Shown: positions 1 to 11,139 of the stretch, one piece after another
Numbering within the stretch: the stretch's first letter is position 1
Layout of the letters: the number at the start of each line of letters is the position of its first letter
Assembly: GCA_023101725.1 (NCBI GenBank)
Contig: JALJCO010003410.1
Coordinates: 1,413,001 to 1,477,000, forward strand
Direction: 5' to 3'
Source: Atherinomorus stipes
Lineage: Eukaryota > Chordata > Actinopteri > Atheriniformes > Atherinidae
Length of the DNA stretch: 64,000 nt
The notes under the pieces: generated by a model
The model's input: the letters and a program-made list of their open reading frames with translations, nothing else
Told to the model about the DNA's origin: nothing
Databases searched by the model: none
Position numbers and translations under genes: made by a program

Positions 1-788
1 GCTTGGTTAAGTCTCCTTCCTGTCTAAATTTGAAAGAACCTTGTTATCCTCTGCTTTTTTTTTCTTTTCCTTTTTACCGCAGGACTCCATCCAACATTTA
101 AGATGTGTCAGCTCACACTTAATTCTCGGCCAGTGTAATTGCCTGCAGGATTAGTGTGTTCAAATGAGAGTTAGTGTCAGTCTCAGTCCTTGTACTACAA
201 GCTGTAAACCTTTACTGCTTTGTGGGCACTTTCATTGTGCGAATAACTCCCTGGATTGTTCTGTGTCTCAAAGTGGAGATGACAATCAGCGACCTGCTGA
301 TTGTCTGCCTCCTAAAGGTTGTGTTGTGTTGTTTGGACACATCAAATTATTTGAAGGTTGTTGTCACTCCCAGGTCAGCCAGAAGGCTTTTAGCGAAAAT
401 TCTGCCTCTGGGTCTCAGCTATCGTACAGTTTATGAGGCTTTGTAATGTGCACCGCCCCAGATTTGGTGTATTTTAATTTAAGAACATAAAACTAATGTC
501 AGTATATGAACTTCCAGATCTGGACATTAAAGAGGCATTTGAATTGCCTTTGGTAAGGCTTGGAAATACAGTATAAACCTTTTCATGTTTCTTATTGGGG
601 GCGTTCTCCACACGTCTACTGGCTGCATCATCACCGATGTGGCTGCCCCAGCACAGCTGAGAGAGCAACAACTAGCTAGAGAACAACAAAATTCAATCCA
701 CAAAACTCTGAAATCACAGGACAATAGTACTTGTTCATTCGTTTATTTGTCTTAAAGTATTGGTAAAATTAAGGAGTTCTAAATCTAA
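1..788. other. non-coding stretch, nothing recognised
   Basis: AT-rich sequence with short overlapping open frames that show no recognisable domain or coding-like codon choice. I see no repeat with clear ends. A pyrimidine run followed by CAG near 58-81 looks like a splice acceptor, but what follows is not convincing as coding sequence. Confidence 0.5.
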
Positions 789-820
789 ATGGCGTCCGAG
801 AGTGTTACCAATGGTTACCG
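789..820 (+). CDS. candidate short first coding exon (MASESVTNGY + split codon)
   Basis: The sequence shows an ATG with A at -3 and G at +4, in-frame TAA codons just upstream, ten open codons (MASESVTNGY) and then CG followed at 821 by GTGAGT, a consensus splice donor. If real, it is a first coding exon ending in phase 2, and its partners lie downstream, inside or beyond this window. I do not recognise the peptide or the gene. A stretch this short can arise by chance, and no matching second exon was found, so this is a candidate only. Confidence 0.25.
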
Positions 821-1870
821 GTGAGTAAATACACATATCAATTCCTAGGAATAAGGTCCAAGTTAAAAAAAAAAACTAAACTTATCTTTTAAGCTTTCAG
901 TAGTCTGAACTTTTATGGTTCCATTTAGCAATTTGTCAAATAGGGATGTTCATTTAAGCAACAATTCAACATTATCAAAGCAAAATAATTCAGGTAAAGT
1001 ATTTTTGTTCTGCATCCTATTTTACAGTAATGTTCCTTTTCTGTCATGTGTTATAAACCTTCCCCACTTCCAAACATCCTCAACCTGTCCTAACTTGATC
1101 CATCAGAGAAACTCTCAGCCTCTGTGCCAGTCTCTGATCCAGTCTACCACAGATCAGCACAGCTTAGCTCAAATCGATGGGCTGATTAAATAAAAGTTTT
1201 TCCAAAGACATTCACGTGTTCTGATTGCACTGTAGAAGTGTAGGCTGGAAAATCAGAGATGTTGGCTGTCAATATCAGATCAGACACCACTCTCTTTGGT
1301 TTTATGTCAAAATGTACACTGATCTCCCCTTATTTACATGGCAATGGTGAACCAAGCTATGGTAGCCCTGGCAGCAATCAATGCAAGTATTGTACCAGAC
1401 CTCGTGCTGGTAAGAAAAGGTACATATGTTAATATATTTGAGGAAATAGAAGTTTTAAATTAACCCATGTTCACATGTACTTGGCCTCAATTAAGATCTA
1501 AAGCAAACGTGGTCTCTTTTTTGCTTCTTTTAAATAATTGATCAAAATATCAGAAAAATCAACAATTAATTTAGTTCAATAATCATCATCTCAAAATTGA
1601 CCAAACTAATGATTGTGATTATTGTTGCTCTTACTGAGCAACTGGCTATGAGTTATTAAGAATGAACATAAAACGAAAACAATATTCTTGTACTCTCATA
1701 TAATAGAGGTAATTGAAATGAAAAAAACAAACAAAAAATATCCAGTAAGGTTAATTTCTCAAATATAAAATTACATGTTTGGTTATTGTTAGAAGTATTC
1801 ATGAATCAATGATGTGCTAGACAATCTTAATGTGGTTCTACTTATCTAGCAGATGCAAAGCCTGGGTTTT
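821..1870. other. non-coding stretch, nothing recognised
   Basis: AT-rich and mostly featureless. A weak exon-like stretch ends at about 1410 before GTAAGA, but its acceptor side is poor. No repeat ends seen. Confidence 0.5.
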
Positions 1871-1899
1871 ATATATGTGTGTGTGTGTGTGTATATATA

Positions 1900-1949
<50 letters not shown>
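1871..1949. repeat. (TG)n/(TA)n microsatellite
   Basis: Mixed TG and TA dinucleotide repeats, ending in a long pure TA run. It directly adjoins the rearranged SINE that follows. Confidence 0.95.
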
Positions 1950-1950
<1 letters not shown>

Positions 1951-1958
1951 GTATGCAT

Positions 1959-2106
1959 GATCAATTAACCTAACATGCATGTGTTTAGATGGTGGGAGGA
2001 AGCCGTTCATGTGGCAGTGGCCTTCCTGTGTGGAGTTTGCATGTTCTCTCCGGGTATTCGAGCTTCCTCCCACCATCTAAACACATGCATGTTAGGTTAA
2101 CTGATC
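1959..2106. repeat. foldback: 44-bp inverted repeat of a SINE segment
   Basis: Positions 1959-2002 and 2063-2106 are reverse complements at 43 of 44 bases, separated by 60 bp. The right arm is in its normal place within the SINE body (compare 10950-11010). The left arm is an inverted extra copy that replaces the SINE head. The DNA can form a long cruciform. A template switch during replication or repair explains this more simply than a transposon would. Confidence 0.9.
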
Positions 2107-2290
2107 ACTCTAAATTGGAATGAATGTGAGTGTGAATGGTTGTCTGTCTCTCTGTGTTGGCCCTGCGACAGACTGGCCTTCTGTCCAGGGTGTACCCAAC
2201 CTCTCGCCTGATAATAGCTGGGATAGGCTCGTGCAACACAAAACCCCCGCGATACTGAACTGGATAAGTGGTACAGAGAATTACTGACTA
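2014..2290 (+). mobile_element. SINE-type repeat, headless copy
   Basis: This matches the body of the SINE at 10797-11102 plus 15125-15215. It runs from the segment reading TGTGTGGAGTTTGCATG through TGTCCAGGGTGTACC to the end TGGATAAGTGGTACAGA. The tRNA-like head is missing and its place is taken by the inverted arm. The family is common in teleost genomes by my recall. It has no coding capacity. Confidence 0.8.
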
Positions 2291-2327
2291 TATACGTACA
2301 TATCTATATATATCTATATATACATAT

Positions 2328-2718
2328 TAGGGATTTGACGATATGAAAATTTCATATTACGGTTATTGTGACCAAAATGATCACGGTTATCATTATTATC
2401 GCAGTATTATAGAAATACCCCACCAGAATTTTTAAAAATATCCAAAATGGGTCTAGATGTCTACTTTGTTCTTTTTAAAGGGGAAAAATCTCCACACCAC
2501 TGTCCATGTGGGTACCTTTGTTGCTTTCAACCATGTTTTCATAAATTAAATGATGCAGACTGGGACTGTTGATGCTTTTCCTGGCAATAAGTAGCGTCAT
2601 AGTGAGTTTTTCAAAGTGCAGTAATCAGTCACGGTTTTAACGATAATTAAAATTTGAAACGGTATGGCTGATTGTTGGGAATTTTATCACGATTAACCAT
2701 CTTAATCGTTACATCCCT

Positions 2719-2719
<1 letters not shown>
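2328..2719. mobile_element. short non-autonomous DNA element, hAT-like
   Basis: The ends are inverted: TAGGGATTTGACGAT on the left, and the right end reads TAGGGATGTAACGATT on the opposite strand. The interior (392 bp) holds no open frame of note. This terminus type is typical of teleost hAT-derived MITEs. It sits between TA-rich tracts, so an 8-bp target duplication cannot be verified. Confidence 0.65.
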
Positions 2720-2767
<48 letters not shown>

Positions 2768-2789
2768 TGGTGGGAGGAAGCCGTCTCAT

Positions 2790-2825
<36 letters not shown>

Positions 2826-2864
2826 GTATATATAGCCCTAATATATATATATATATATATATAT
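2720..2864. repeat. (TA)n tracts with an embedded 28-bp SINE scrap
   Basis: Long TA runs are broken at 2765-2792 by a segment nearly identical to the start of the foldback at 1988-2015 (GATGGTGGGAGGAAGCCGT). At 2831-2840 they are broken by a fragment reading AGCCCTAA, which resembles a hAT terminus. A SINE scrap flanked by TA on both sides suggests copying or recombination between the two nearby TA tracts. Confidence 0.85.
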
Positions 2865-3259
2865 TAGGGTCAAAAAATTAATCCTGATTAATTACATTGC
2901 TTTTTTCACTTTTAGAACACGTTTAAGGTTAAAGGTGTCTCACCAGGAATTCTGCATTTATCTTTAGTAGACTAAACTGTTGAAACCCTGTCCTTAAATG
3001 TCTCCCTATAGTCCTTCAGACAGCTGCAGTTTAGTCCAGAATGTTGCTGATACGTCCTCACACGCTGACTTCACAACTGTCCTAATGTGAAGCTGAAATT
3101 CAGGTCTGAGTCCTGGACTACTCCTGGATGTGTAGCTTGGTTTTAGCCTTTAAGTTGTAAAACAAAAGTTAATGTATTTTCTGCATATAGCAGTAGTAAT
3201 TAAAAAGGACATCTCTTGTTTGACAATAGGATTAATTTAGGATGAATTTTTTGACAGCC

Positions 3260-3262
<3 letters not shown>
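2865..3262. mobile_element. short non-autonomous DNA element, hAT-like
   Basis: The left end reads TAGGGTCAAAAAATTAATCC. The right end, on the opposite strand, reads TAGGGCTGTCAAAAAATT. These are imperfect inverted repeats of the TAGGGCTGTCAAA type known from teleost hAT elements. The copy is 398 bp, non-coding, and flanked on both sides by AT dinucleotides (the right tract runs to about 3290), so a target duplication is plausible but ambiguous. Confidence 0.7.
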
Positions 3263-3288
<26 letters not shown>

Positions 3289-3294
<6 letters not shown>

Positions 3295-3720
3295 ACACAA
3301 ACCAACCTGAACAACAGGAAACAAAATTCTGACCCTGATAAGTCAAAAACCAAAACACTTTGCAAAGAGATGGATCTTCAGCTGTTACATAAAACACCCA
3401 GGAGAGGTTGCTGGCCTGACTCCCAGAGGAGACTGTTCTTGAAGCTGGCCTTGATCGTAAGACCTCAGGGATGTGGTGGGGATACGAGGTGTTAAAAATT
3501 CACTGATGTATTCTGGAGCCATTTTGTTCAAGGCTTTATCCACACAAGAAGGAGGATTTTACACAGAATCCTACATTTTATTTAAATCTATTGTTGTATT
3601 AAGAGAACAGGGGAGCGATAAGAGAGATGTGGAGTGGTCTTGTTACAGAGTCTTGGACCAGCTGTAAGCTCTGTAGTCATAGCTGTGGCAGGAATAAGTC
3701 ACAATAGTCTGAGTATGACA
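3289..3720 (+). repeat. dispersed teleost repeat (same family as 10683 and 16880)
   Basis: The text follows a repeat I recall from many teleost genomes. Landmarks in order are a GATGGATCTTCAGC segment, CCTCAGGGATGTGGTGGGG, GGAGCCATTTTGTTCAAGG, GGACCAGCTGTA and CACAATAGTC. It resembles the region after the GGTCTTGAG landmark in the copy at 16880-17215. The class (LINE tail or other) is not certain. Small open frames inside it are broken and not genes. Confidence 0.6.
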
Positions 3721-4071
3721 ACACAAACTGACATCTCTGTGCTTTTGCAATGTTACTCAGGTTAAAGTAGCTGGACTGGATGATCCGCTAAACATGCTGA
3801 AATAAAATTTCAGTTGGCAGTCACATTGTGTTTACCAAACTGTATCTATTCATTTATTTCTAAAAGGTCATAAAGGAAATGAACAAGTTGCTGAGTTCTG
3901 TCCATTGGTACATTTATCACTCTTTGAACAGAACACAGTCAATATGAAGATGTTGGATTAAGAATAAACTTGCTTTTTAATCTTATGTTTGTGGGAACCA
4001 CTGGTTTACTGGGTTCTGAGACCTTCTAATGGGTTCCCCAAAGCTTTGAATGTTAAAAGCCAGTGGTCCTC
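3721..4071. other. non-coding stretch, nothing recognised
   Basis: AT-rich, no clear repeat ends and no credible coding frame. Confidence 0.5.
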
Positions 4072-4200
4072 ATTTATCAAACGATCGTAAAACGAAAATC
4101 TGTGCGTACGACCATATCCACGCATTTATCAATTTGAACTTGATCGTAGGATACGATCAAATCTCACGACAGCTCTGAGTTCGTGTACGCAAGTTTGAGT
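4072..4200. mobile_element. possible DNA-transposon end
   Basis: The sequence CCTCATTTATCAAACGATCG, followed by clustered TACGATC / GATCGTA words in both orientations, resembles the subterminal part of a teleost DNA element. No matching opposite terminus is found downstream, so it may be a decayed fragment. Confidence 0.3.
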
Positions 4201-6339
4201 CAGTGAGGGTTTGCAGCACAGCGCAGCAGAACATGAAAATATTTATTAATCAAACCGCAAACTGTCATTTAAACATAAGCATTCACATATCAGCACTAAG
4301 AATGAACCCATTTGCAAAGAAAAAGAAGGGGTTGGAAAGGAATCAGCCAGAATGCATCATCTGTGGCAAGAACCGAGCAAAAGAAAGCATAAAACAAAGC
4401 ATGGTTTCAACAAAGGGCATTGAAGGGGGTCCACAGCTTTTTGGTAGGTATATGAAGGGGGTCCTCAGGGAAAATAGGCTGAGAAGCTCTGGCATAGACA
4501 ACCAGCTCTGCTATGAGTATAATTGTTCACATACTTGGTAGTATTTGGTTCATTTTGAGATCACGCCAAAAAATAAACAAAAACAAATGCTAAAAACAAT
4601 AGCAGCAGTATTGAAGATGGTATGTAAGGCCCCTTAAAGGGACAAAAAGCAGGAATTGTGAAAGAATAAACATGCATGTCCAGTTTTTTAATGCTAATGG
4701 GTGATGAAGCGTTAAAAAACAAAAAGAATGAGCCCACCCACCTCTGTCTCCGTTGCCTTGAACAGACTGCGTGCTGCATAATGCGCTGCGATTCGGCGGC
4801 TGAATTTCCCGCGCTGTCCGGCGGGTGTGACATCAAATGACTGCATGCGCAGGACCCGACAGTTTTGATTCAGGAAGAAGACGTCGCAGTGAATTGGAAC
4901 ACTGCAAGGGATAGTTATGGATTCTTCTGCTGTCAGGAAAAGATGCAGATCAACTGAAAGACACTAAAAAGTGGCACTAAGCGTGCTCCCGTGCCGGTTT
5001 GGCTGGTGGCTGCAGTTATCCGCAGCGCCAGTCGCGGCACTCGTGAGTCTCATTTCATAATTTTGCCTCTAGTCCCTTTAAGCACATCACATTTCTGGTG
5101 GTATTGCTCCATTTTCTGCATCAAACGGCAGAACGGTAAACTCCTCAAAAATGGACCGATGAGCGTCACCGATGCAGGAGACAGACAAAACTGTCCGTCT
5201 GTCTCCGTATCCGTCTTCTGCGTCAAAGTATGAATACGTCTTTGGTGTGGTCTCCAAAGCCTTCTCCCCCGTAGTTCTTTCCAGCAGTAGTTGGTGCTTC
5301 TGTAGCAACAGTTTTTTTGGGCATGGTTCCAGTGCTTTCACAAATCCATAAAGAACTACTTGTAAGTTGGCCAATGACTTTGAACCAACGCTAGAGCTCC
5401 CTCATTTTCACTTAGAAGGTGTCTGGATGAGTGTCTGTATCAGTAACAACTCTGGAAATACATATGAATGTTAGAACATGACCTTGTAAGTGCAGGAGTT
5501 CAGTCAGTGCAACGCTTCATGCATATTCTTCCACTACTTGGACTAAATGAGCAAAGTGAGATCTCAGTTTTTATTTTTTGGGTTAAACTGCAGTGGAGGG
5601 GTTTACATTCCTGTTTTTTCTGTTGTCCTTATTTTGTTAACAATGGGTGATTAGAAGCGAATCCTCTAAACAACAGTCACATGAATTTATAAGTTGCTTG
5701 TTTATTGGACAAAGTTGTGGGGAATTAGGGTTTGGCAGTGAGGGACGGGCAGTCAAAACAAATCTGATTGCACCCTACATTTCTAGTGAAACGTGATGGA
5801 TTTAGCTGGGCTGTTTAGAAAGTTCAAAAATAAGAAGATCTCAAGTCCAAATGGCACCATTCTCATCTGGATAAACAAACAAAAGCAACACATGTTCTAT
5901 TAAACCTCACAGATTTGGGTGTTCAGTCATATTTAAGCTGCTGAGGTATTTCACAGAGACATTGCAGTCTTTGTTTTAAGCAATGAGAAAGGACAAACAT
6001 CTGGAGCACTCTGTGATTGAATTGCATCGCTTCGTTTCATTTGTTCAGGTTGTTGGAAGAAGATAAAGAACTTGAATTTTGCTGAATTTTTAAACATATT
6101 AACGTGTATGTGGGGCTTCGTTTGCTTTGCTGGTTCAGAAACCTTTTAGGCATTTTAAATATGCCCACGGGTTTCTATTTGCTGAGAAAGCCATTAGTGA
6201 CCTCATGAGTTTAAATGAGACAAGTCACGTGCATGGGGGTTACTTCTGGAGCTGTCAACCTTTGTCTGGCTTATATTTAGTACATTAGGTTGAATGATCT
6301 GATGGATATAAAAGTACATCAGATTACTAATTGACCATG
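4201..6339. other. non-coding stretch with a GC-richer patch at 4740-5100
   Basis: A 112-codon open frame at 4203-4541 contains a CIICGK-like word but no recognisable domain. The patch at 4740-5100 is richer in CpG than its surroundings. It is bracketed by CCTTAAAGGGAC (about 4631) and GTCCCTTTAAG (about 5072), so it may be an old TTAA-type element. Nothing else is recognised. Confidence 0.4.
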
Positions 6340-6341
6340 TA

Positions 6342-6893
6342 CAGTATGGTGCGAAAGTTTAGACACCCTCCCATTAAAGAAAAGGCTAAAATCACAATAA
6401 TAATTCAAATGATAACAAGAAACTGAAAAAAAGTAAAAATAAATGAAAAACTACAAAATTATAATTTGGAATTCAAATTATTATTCAGTAAAATAAAACA
6501 GTGATTTTCAATTGTGGTTTTTTTTTTTTTTTTTAAACAAACAAAACTGTCCCAGACAAATTAGTGAGCACCTTGCTCATGAGCAGTGGACCAAAATGCC
6601 TGTCAACAGGTGCAGAAGTCTGATTGGATGTTACAGAAAACGCTTGAGTGCAGTGATTGCCTCAAAGTGTTGCTCAATAAAATTTTAGTTCGGGAGCCCC
6701 ATTATGCTTGTTGCTTGTTTTATTTTTTGTTTGTTTCTTTTTGATATTTCTGTTGAATCACAATTCAAAATCTATGTCATGATTTTGTCAAAATTTTTGT
6801 TTATTATTTCTTCTGTCATCTTCAACCTATTTCATTAACAGCTGATTTTTTCTTTCTTTAATGAGAGGGTGTCTAAACTTTCGCACTATACTG
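6342..6893 (+). mobile_element. Tc1/mariner-type element, deleted and non-autonomous
   Basis: The ends are inverted repeats: CAGTATGGTGCGAAAGTTTA... on the left and ...TAAACTTTCGCACTATACTG on the right, both continuing into GACACCCTC-type sequence. Each end is flanked by TA (6340-6341 and 6894-6895), the Tc1/mariner target duplication. The interior (about 6540-6690) resembles the 3' part of Tc1-like elements but has stops and no full transposase. At 552 bp it is far below the usual 1.2-1.6 kb, so it is an internally deleted copy. Confidence 0.9.
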
Positions 6894-6895
6894 TA

Positions 6896-7613
6896 TGACC
6901 ACTATCTTCTAACTGATACAGTCAGATCAATCTAATTCCTTTTAGATTCCACTGCTAAGCTTTACCTGAACTTGGCAGTGGGATGTTGGTATCTCTGTAA
7001 AGGGAAATCTGCGATAAGAGCTTTTGCCACAGCTCCATAATCTTCAGCGTAAGTCAAATAAGGACATAGATCAGATCAGATTTAAGAAAAAAAAAAGTGC
7101 CACAGATTTACTGATTCTCTTCACCCTGGCAAAGTTTTAACAGAAGGTTGACAGCATCTAAGGTGGATTAGCCCGCAAACGGGTCTGTTGTCCTGGGCTC
7201 AGGGTAGGAGGGGGCCTAGAATTGGGCTCGGATGGCATTAGTTTTCTAATCCCTCTAATAATACTCGCATTTACAGCGAGCCGTGATGAATAGATGTAAG
7301 AGAACTTTATATTTGCATCTTATTTTGAAGGATCTGACTTTTTCCGTTAAACAACTGCTACAACAGGCTAATTACAAGCAGGAGCTACTGAAAACTGAAA
7401 AACAGTAAACGGTGATGAAAAGGTGGCTAAATAATGGATCTGAACATTTCTACCTCTTTTATTTCTTGCTTTAAAGAATAATCTGTTCTGAATGAGACAG
7501 CCAGGGAGGAGCTGAACATACAATGTTAATATTAATTTATTTCCTGACATATGAGGAGTGGACTTACAGATGATGTGCAGTTTGTTCATGTTAATATAAT
7601 GCAGTTACTGTGT
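6896..7613. other. non-coding stretch, nothing recognised
   Basis: No credible open frame or repeat termini. Confidence 0.5.
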
Positions 7614-7621
7614 CTTGATCC

Positions 7622-8166
7622 TAGGTATGCACGATGTAATTGTCTCCCTTTTGGTATCGGCCTATATCGGCCTAAAAACAAAGTATTGGACATCGGCCAC
7701 CCCACTGATATTTAACCGATCAGGCCGCTGTTTTAAAAAGTCTAAAAAAACCAAAAACTTCTTCTTCTTCTTCAAAGACTTCTTTTTTACAGACTTTAAA
7801 ACTTCTAAAGACAGTTTCTTTTGGGATTTCTGTGTATACAGAGTGTGTACACGGTCATTTGTGTAAATAACCAAATATCCCTTGTTTTTGGGTATTGTCT
7901 TTTCTTTTCTGAGGGAGAAGAAAATCCAGGTGGTTCTAGGATATAACGCACAAATCATATTAGTTTTGTTTGAACAACTGTCATTAAGTTTGACTTGTTA
8001 TACATGACACAAGTTGGGGTATTTTTCTAATTTTGCACAAGGAATGAATATCACATCATTTATTTTTCAGCTTTAGTATCGGTATTGATATCGGTTATCG
8101 GCCACATGAGTTTTAAAATGTTGGCATATCGGATATTAGCCAAAATTCCAATATCGTGCGTCCCTA
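7622..8166. mobile_element. hAT-type non-autonomous element with perfect 8-bp target duplication
   Basis: The element is 545 bp. It starts TAGGTATGCACGATG and its other end, on the opposite strand, reads TAGGGACGCACGATATTGG. CTTGATCC flanks it exactly on both sides (7614-7621 and 8167-8174), the 8-bp duplication expected of hAT transposition. The subterminal regions are rich in TATCGGCC-type words. The element at 19330-20095 belongs to the same family in the other orientation. Open frames inside are chance. Confidence 0.92.
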
Positions 8167-8174
8167 CTTGATCC

Positions 8175-9739
8175 TGTTCTAATTGCAGCTAAATAAAAAT
8201 TATAGAACTACTGTACAAATTTCTTGATCTACCAGGCCTGAAAAGTCGCCAGTAAACTACTGTACAGTATTATAAACTTATTTTGTGTAGACCACAAACT
8301 TTTGTTCTTTCACTGCATCCATGCAAAATTGTTCACATTTGCATCAAGCTATGGCTAAAAATAAAAGCAAGCAAACAAAACAAAACAAATCAACACATTT
8401 GGTTACTTTTAAAGCTGAGATGCTACATATTTTTTTAATTATATCCAAATGAGTCTCTTAATGCTATAATTATTTAGCTATTTTTGGACAATGGCACTCT
8501 TTTAGATTATTTAATAGAATATATCTTATGTTTTCCAAAACCCTAGTTTTAAAGAACAATGTGACATCCCCCCTTTGTATTTATTTCCATACCACTCTTG
8601 GAAGTTCTCCGGATAATGCAGAACTATAGATTCTGCACCCGTGCAACTAAATCTCAGGACAATCCGTCTCCTTATATCACCTACGTTCACTTACCAATAT
8701 TTACTTAGCTTTATCTTACAGCTGCCTGCCTTGTGTGAGCAGTCAGAGAGGATGAAGGTAAACATTGTCTTTGAGTTTGCAGTGGAGTGAAGCTTCAGAT
8801 GTATGCCGAGTGGTGAAATTGCCCTGTTGAGATTAACTTGTCCTGGCACCTTATTCTAGCTGTGTTTCTCTTTCTAAGACCTTTTGGTGGTCAGGAGATG
8901 TTTTAAATCAGATGTTGAGTGTTTGATGTCAAATAAGATTGCAGGTTTATTCTCTCAGAAACTGATTTTTGCTTCAGTTTATGCAGGGCAAAGATTTGTG
9001 GGTCCTTGTTTGCCCATTTATGGTGTTTTGATTTTATTTAATTGGCTTTTCATTTGTTTATAGGACAGTATGATATTTAATTGTAGGACTTACATGGTAA
9101 TTATACATGATTGCATACAGTATATCAACATATTTAATTAATGTTAAACTAGCATTTTTTTCCAATAATGATGCAACCATAATACAAGTTCAGTTCAAAA
9201 CTAAAATGTCAATCTCACTATGGTACTTGAAGAAAATGTATCACCAGAGATGTTGTAAATGAATTTATTAGTTGAGAAATGTAAATATTTATGTTCACTG
9301 AGTAAATGTTGAGATATTTTTCTAAGCATATTACAGTCTTTTAGGTTTTTTTATACACTAAAATGAAAAATTTCCACACAATTCACAAATTTTCACATGC
9401 GAGAAGCAAAACATCACTCCAGAGCTGCACAATAATAAACACAGGCTCAGAATTTTGCAAATCACTGTGTGTAATGTTTTTCAACTATTCACATGTTCAC
9501 ACCTTAGACACAGATAAGACTTGTGAGGCTTTTCCCTTCCCATTAAAAATCCCTGGCTCCTTAGAGACTGCACTAATGAACAAATTGGATAACTACCTCC
9601 ACTAGGTGTGGAGACACATAGAAAATTAAGGTAAATTTCACAAAATGATCTTCCTGCATGAATTTGACATCCCTCATATCATTTTCTATTTTGTTTATTT
9701 TATAATGTTTTGGCACCTCCCTATAATTACAGTACGACA
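8175..9739. other. non-coding stretch, nothing recognised
   Basis: AT-rich with no credible coding frame. Nothing supports a repeat with defined ends. Confidence 0.5.
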
Positions 9740-9893
9740 CCCAGCTTGGATATGTTGGTGAAGGCCATCATACTCAAAATGCCTTGATATCACCCTCCCC
9801 CATTGGTATTTATTTATCGTCCTTGTTGTCGTTACTTAGCCAAATGCCAATATTATGGTGATAAATTTTTTAGTCTATCGCCCAGCCGTACTA
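9740..9893 (-). mobile_element. one end of a hAT-like element
   Basis: Read on the minus strand from 9893, the sequence begins with GTACGGCTGGGCGATAGAC and runs into AATTTATCACCATAATATTG. This is the usual look of TAGGGCTGGGCGATA elements in teleosts. The opposite terminus was not found, so the left boundary is arbitrary. Confidence 0.5.
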
Positions 9894-10682
9894 TAGAAGG
9901 AAAGAAAAATGGAAATGTATTTATAGAATATAATTGGAATTGATTATTAAACTGACTGTAAAATCTTTCTTCAGTGTGTAAAAGGGGAGTTTAGCAGTAC
10001 CTTGTAAGCAGGTCATAAAAGTTGTAATGTGCGTTGGGTTCTAGTCTGCGTTTAAGCTGAATATGATGAGATGAACATGACGTAGCTCACTGATTTCAGT
10101 GTTAAGTTGAACATGTCGATGTCATGTGATGCAGGACAGGATAATGTTCTCACCTATACTTATTTATACCCTCTGCTCGTTGTTACTTTAACCTCTATTG
10201 GAAGTTCAGTCCAATTCTGCGCAACCTCCATACATAATTTCCCACTTTATTCTCTTTCCATTTTCCAGAAGTGCACCTCCACTGTCTCCTTCATTAATTT
10301 CTCCCCTCTCAGGACGTTGGCAGGTCCGCTTCTACCTTCCCTTGTGCTTCATTTGCATCTTGGCTCCACACGGCTGCCCAAGTGTATTCTCGGAGTCAGG
10401 TGGCTAATTGGTTCCCATCTGTTGGGAGAAAGCGGCCTTTACGGGATCTTGGGTAATTTGTGTCAAGAGTTTTACCATATTGATTGAGTTTTTCCTCTCC
10501 GCCCAGTCTTGAGACTGATATCTTCTTTTTTGTCATATTTTAGCAGGATTTTTCCTTTGTCTTTGTCTGCTGGTTGCTTTGGCATGTACTTTTCATGAAC
10601 GCTTTCTTGGTTATTGGTCACTTGAATCTGATTCAGCTGTTTGAGCTTGAAGCAGGAATATCATGCTGATATGATCATTTGT
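9894..10682. other. non-coding stretch with one 126-codon open frame
   Basis: The frame at 10107-10487 (+) has no recognisable domain, and its codon choice does not look like that of a gene. The part at about 10320-10500 is less repeat-like than its surroundings and could be conserved non-coding sequence. That can only be judged by alignment to other fish. Confidence 0.4.
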
Positions 10683-10796
10683 CAAATCAAATCAAATCAA
10701 ACTTTATTTATAAAGTGCTTTTCCTGCTTAGGGCAACACAAAGTGCTTCACATAAAAATAGAAAACAAATGTATATTATGCACACCACGCCACCGA
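10683..10796 (+). repeat. 5' part of a dispersed teleost repeat (TCAAA motif)
   Basis: Tandem ATCAA words lead into ACTTTATTTATAAAGTGC and then AAAGTGCTTCACATAAAA. This is the familiar opening of a teleost repeat whose later parts appear at 16880-17215 and 3289-3720. Here it is cut off by the SINE that follows. Confidence 0.65.
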
Positions 10797-11102
10797 GGGC
10801 TGCACGGTGGCATGGTGGTTAGCACCGCAGCCTCACAGTAAGAAGGTTGCTAGTTTGATTCCTGGCTGGGGAGGGGGCTGGAACAATTCCAACAGTGGCC
10901 TTCCTGTGTGGAGTTTGCATGTTCTCCCCATGTATGCGTGGGATCTCTCTGGTTACTCTGGCTTCCTCCCACCATCCAAAGACATGATGTTAGGTTAATT
11001 GGACACTCTAAATTGCCCCTAGGAATGAATGTGAGTGTGAGTTGTTGTCTGTCTCTCTGTGTTGGTCCTGCGACAGACTGGTGACCTGTCCAGGGTGTAC
11101 CC
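10797..11102 (+). mobile_element. tRNA-headed SINE-like repeat, 5' part (interrupted by the 4-kb transposon)
   Basis: The head has tRNA-promoter-like features: GTGGTTAGCACCGCAG resembles an A box region and TAGTTTGATTCC a B box. The body then runs through TGTGTGGAGTTTGCATG and GTTAGGTTAATTGGACACTC. It stops at the target duplication GTACCC (11097-11102) and resumes at 15125 with the rest of the same repeat, so the SINE was in place before the transposon arrived. Confidence 0.85.
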
Positions 11103-11139
11103 TACGGTGGCCCAAGAAGGGTCGCAACAAAAGAAAGCC

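Noticed and set aside
1375..1416. Second exon ending at GTAAGA (QCKYCTRPRAG-like reading)
   Set aside because: The acceptor side is weak and no frame links well to the candidate at 789-820.
10107..10487. 126-codon frame as a gene
   Set aside because: No domain, no coding-like codon bias, no splice or promoter context.
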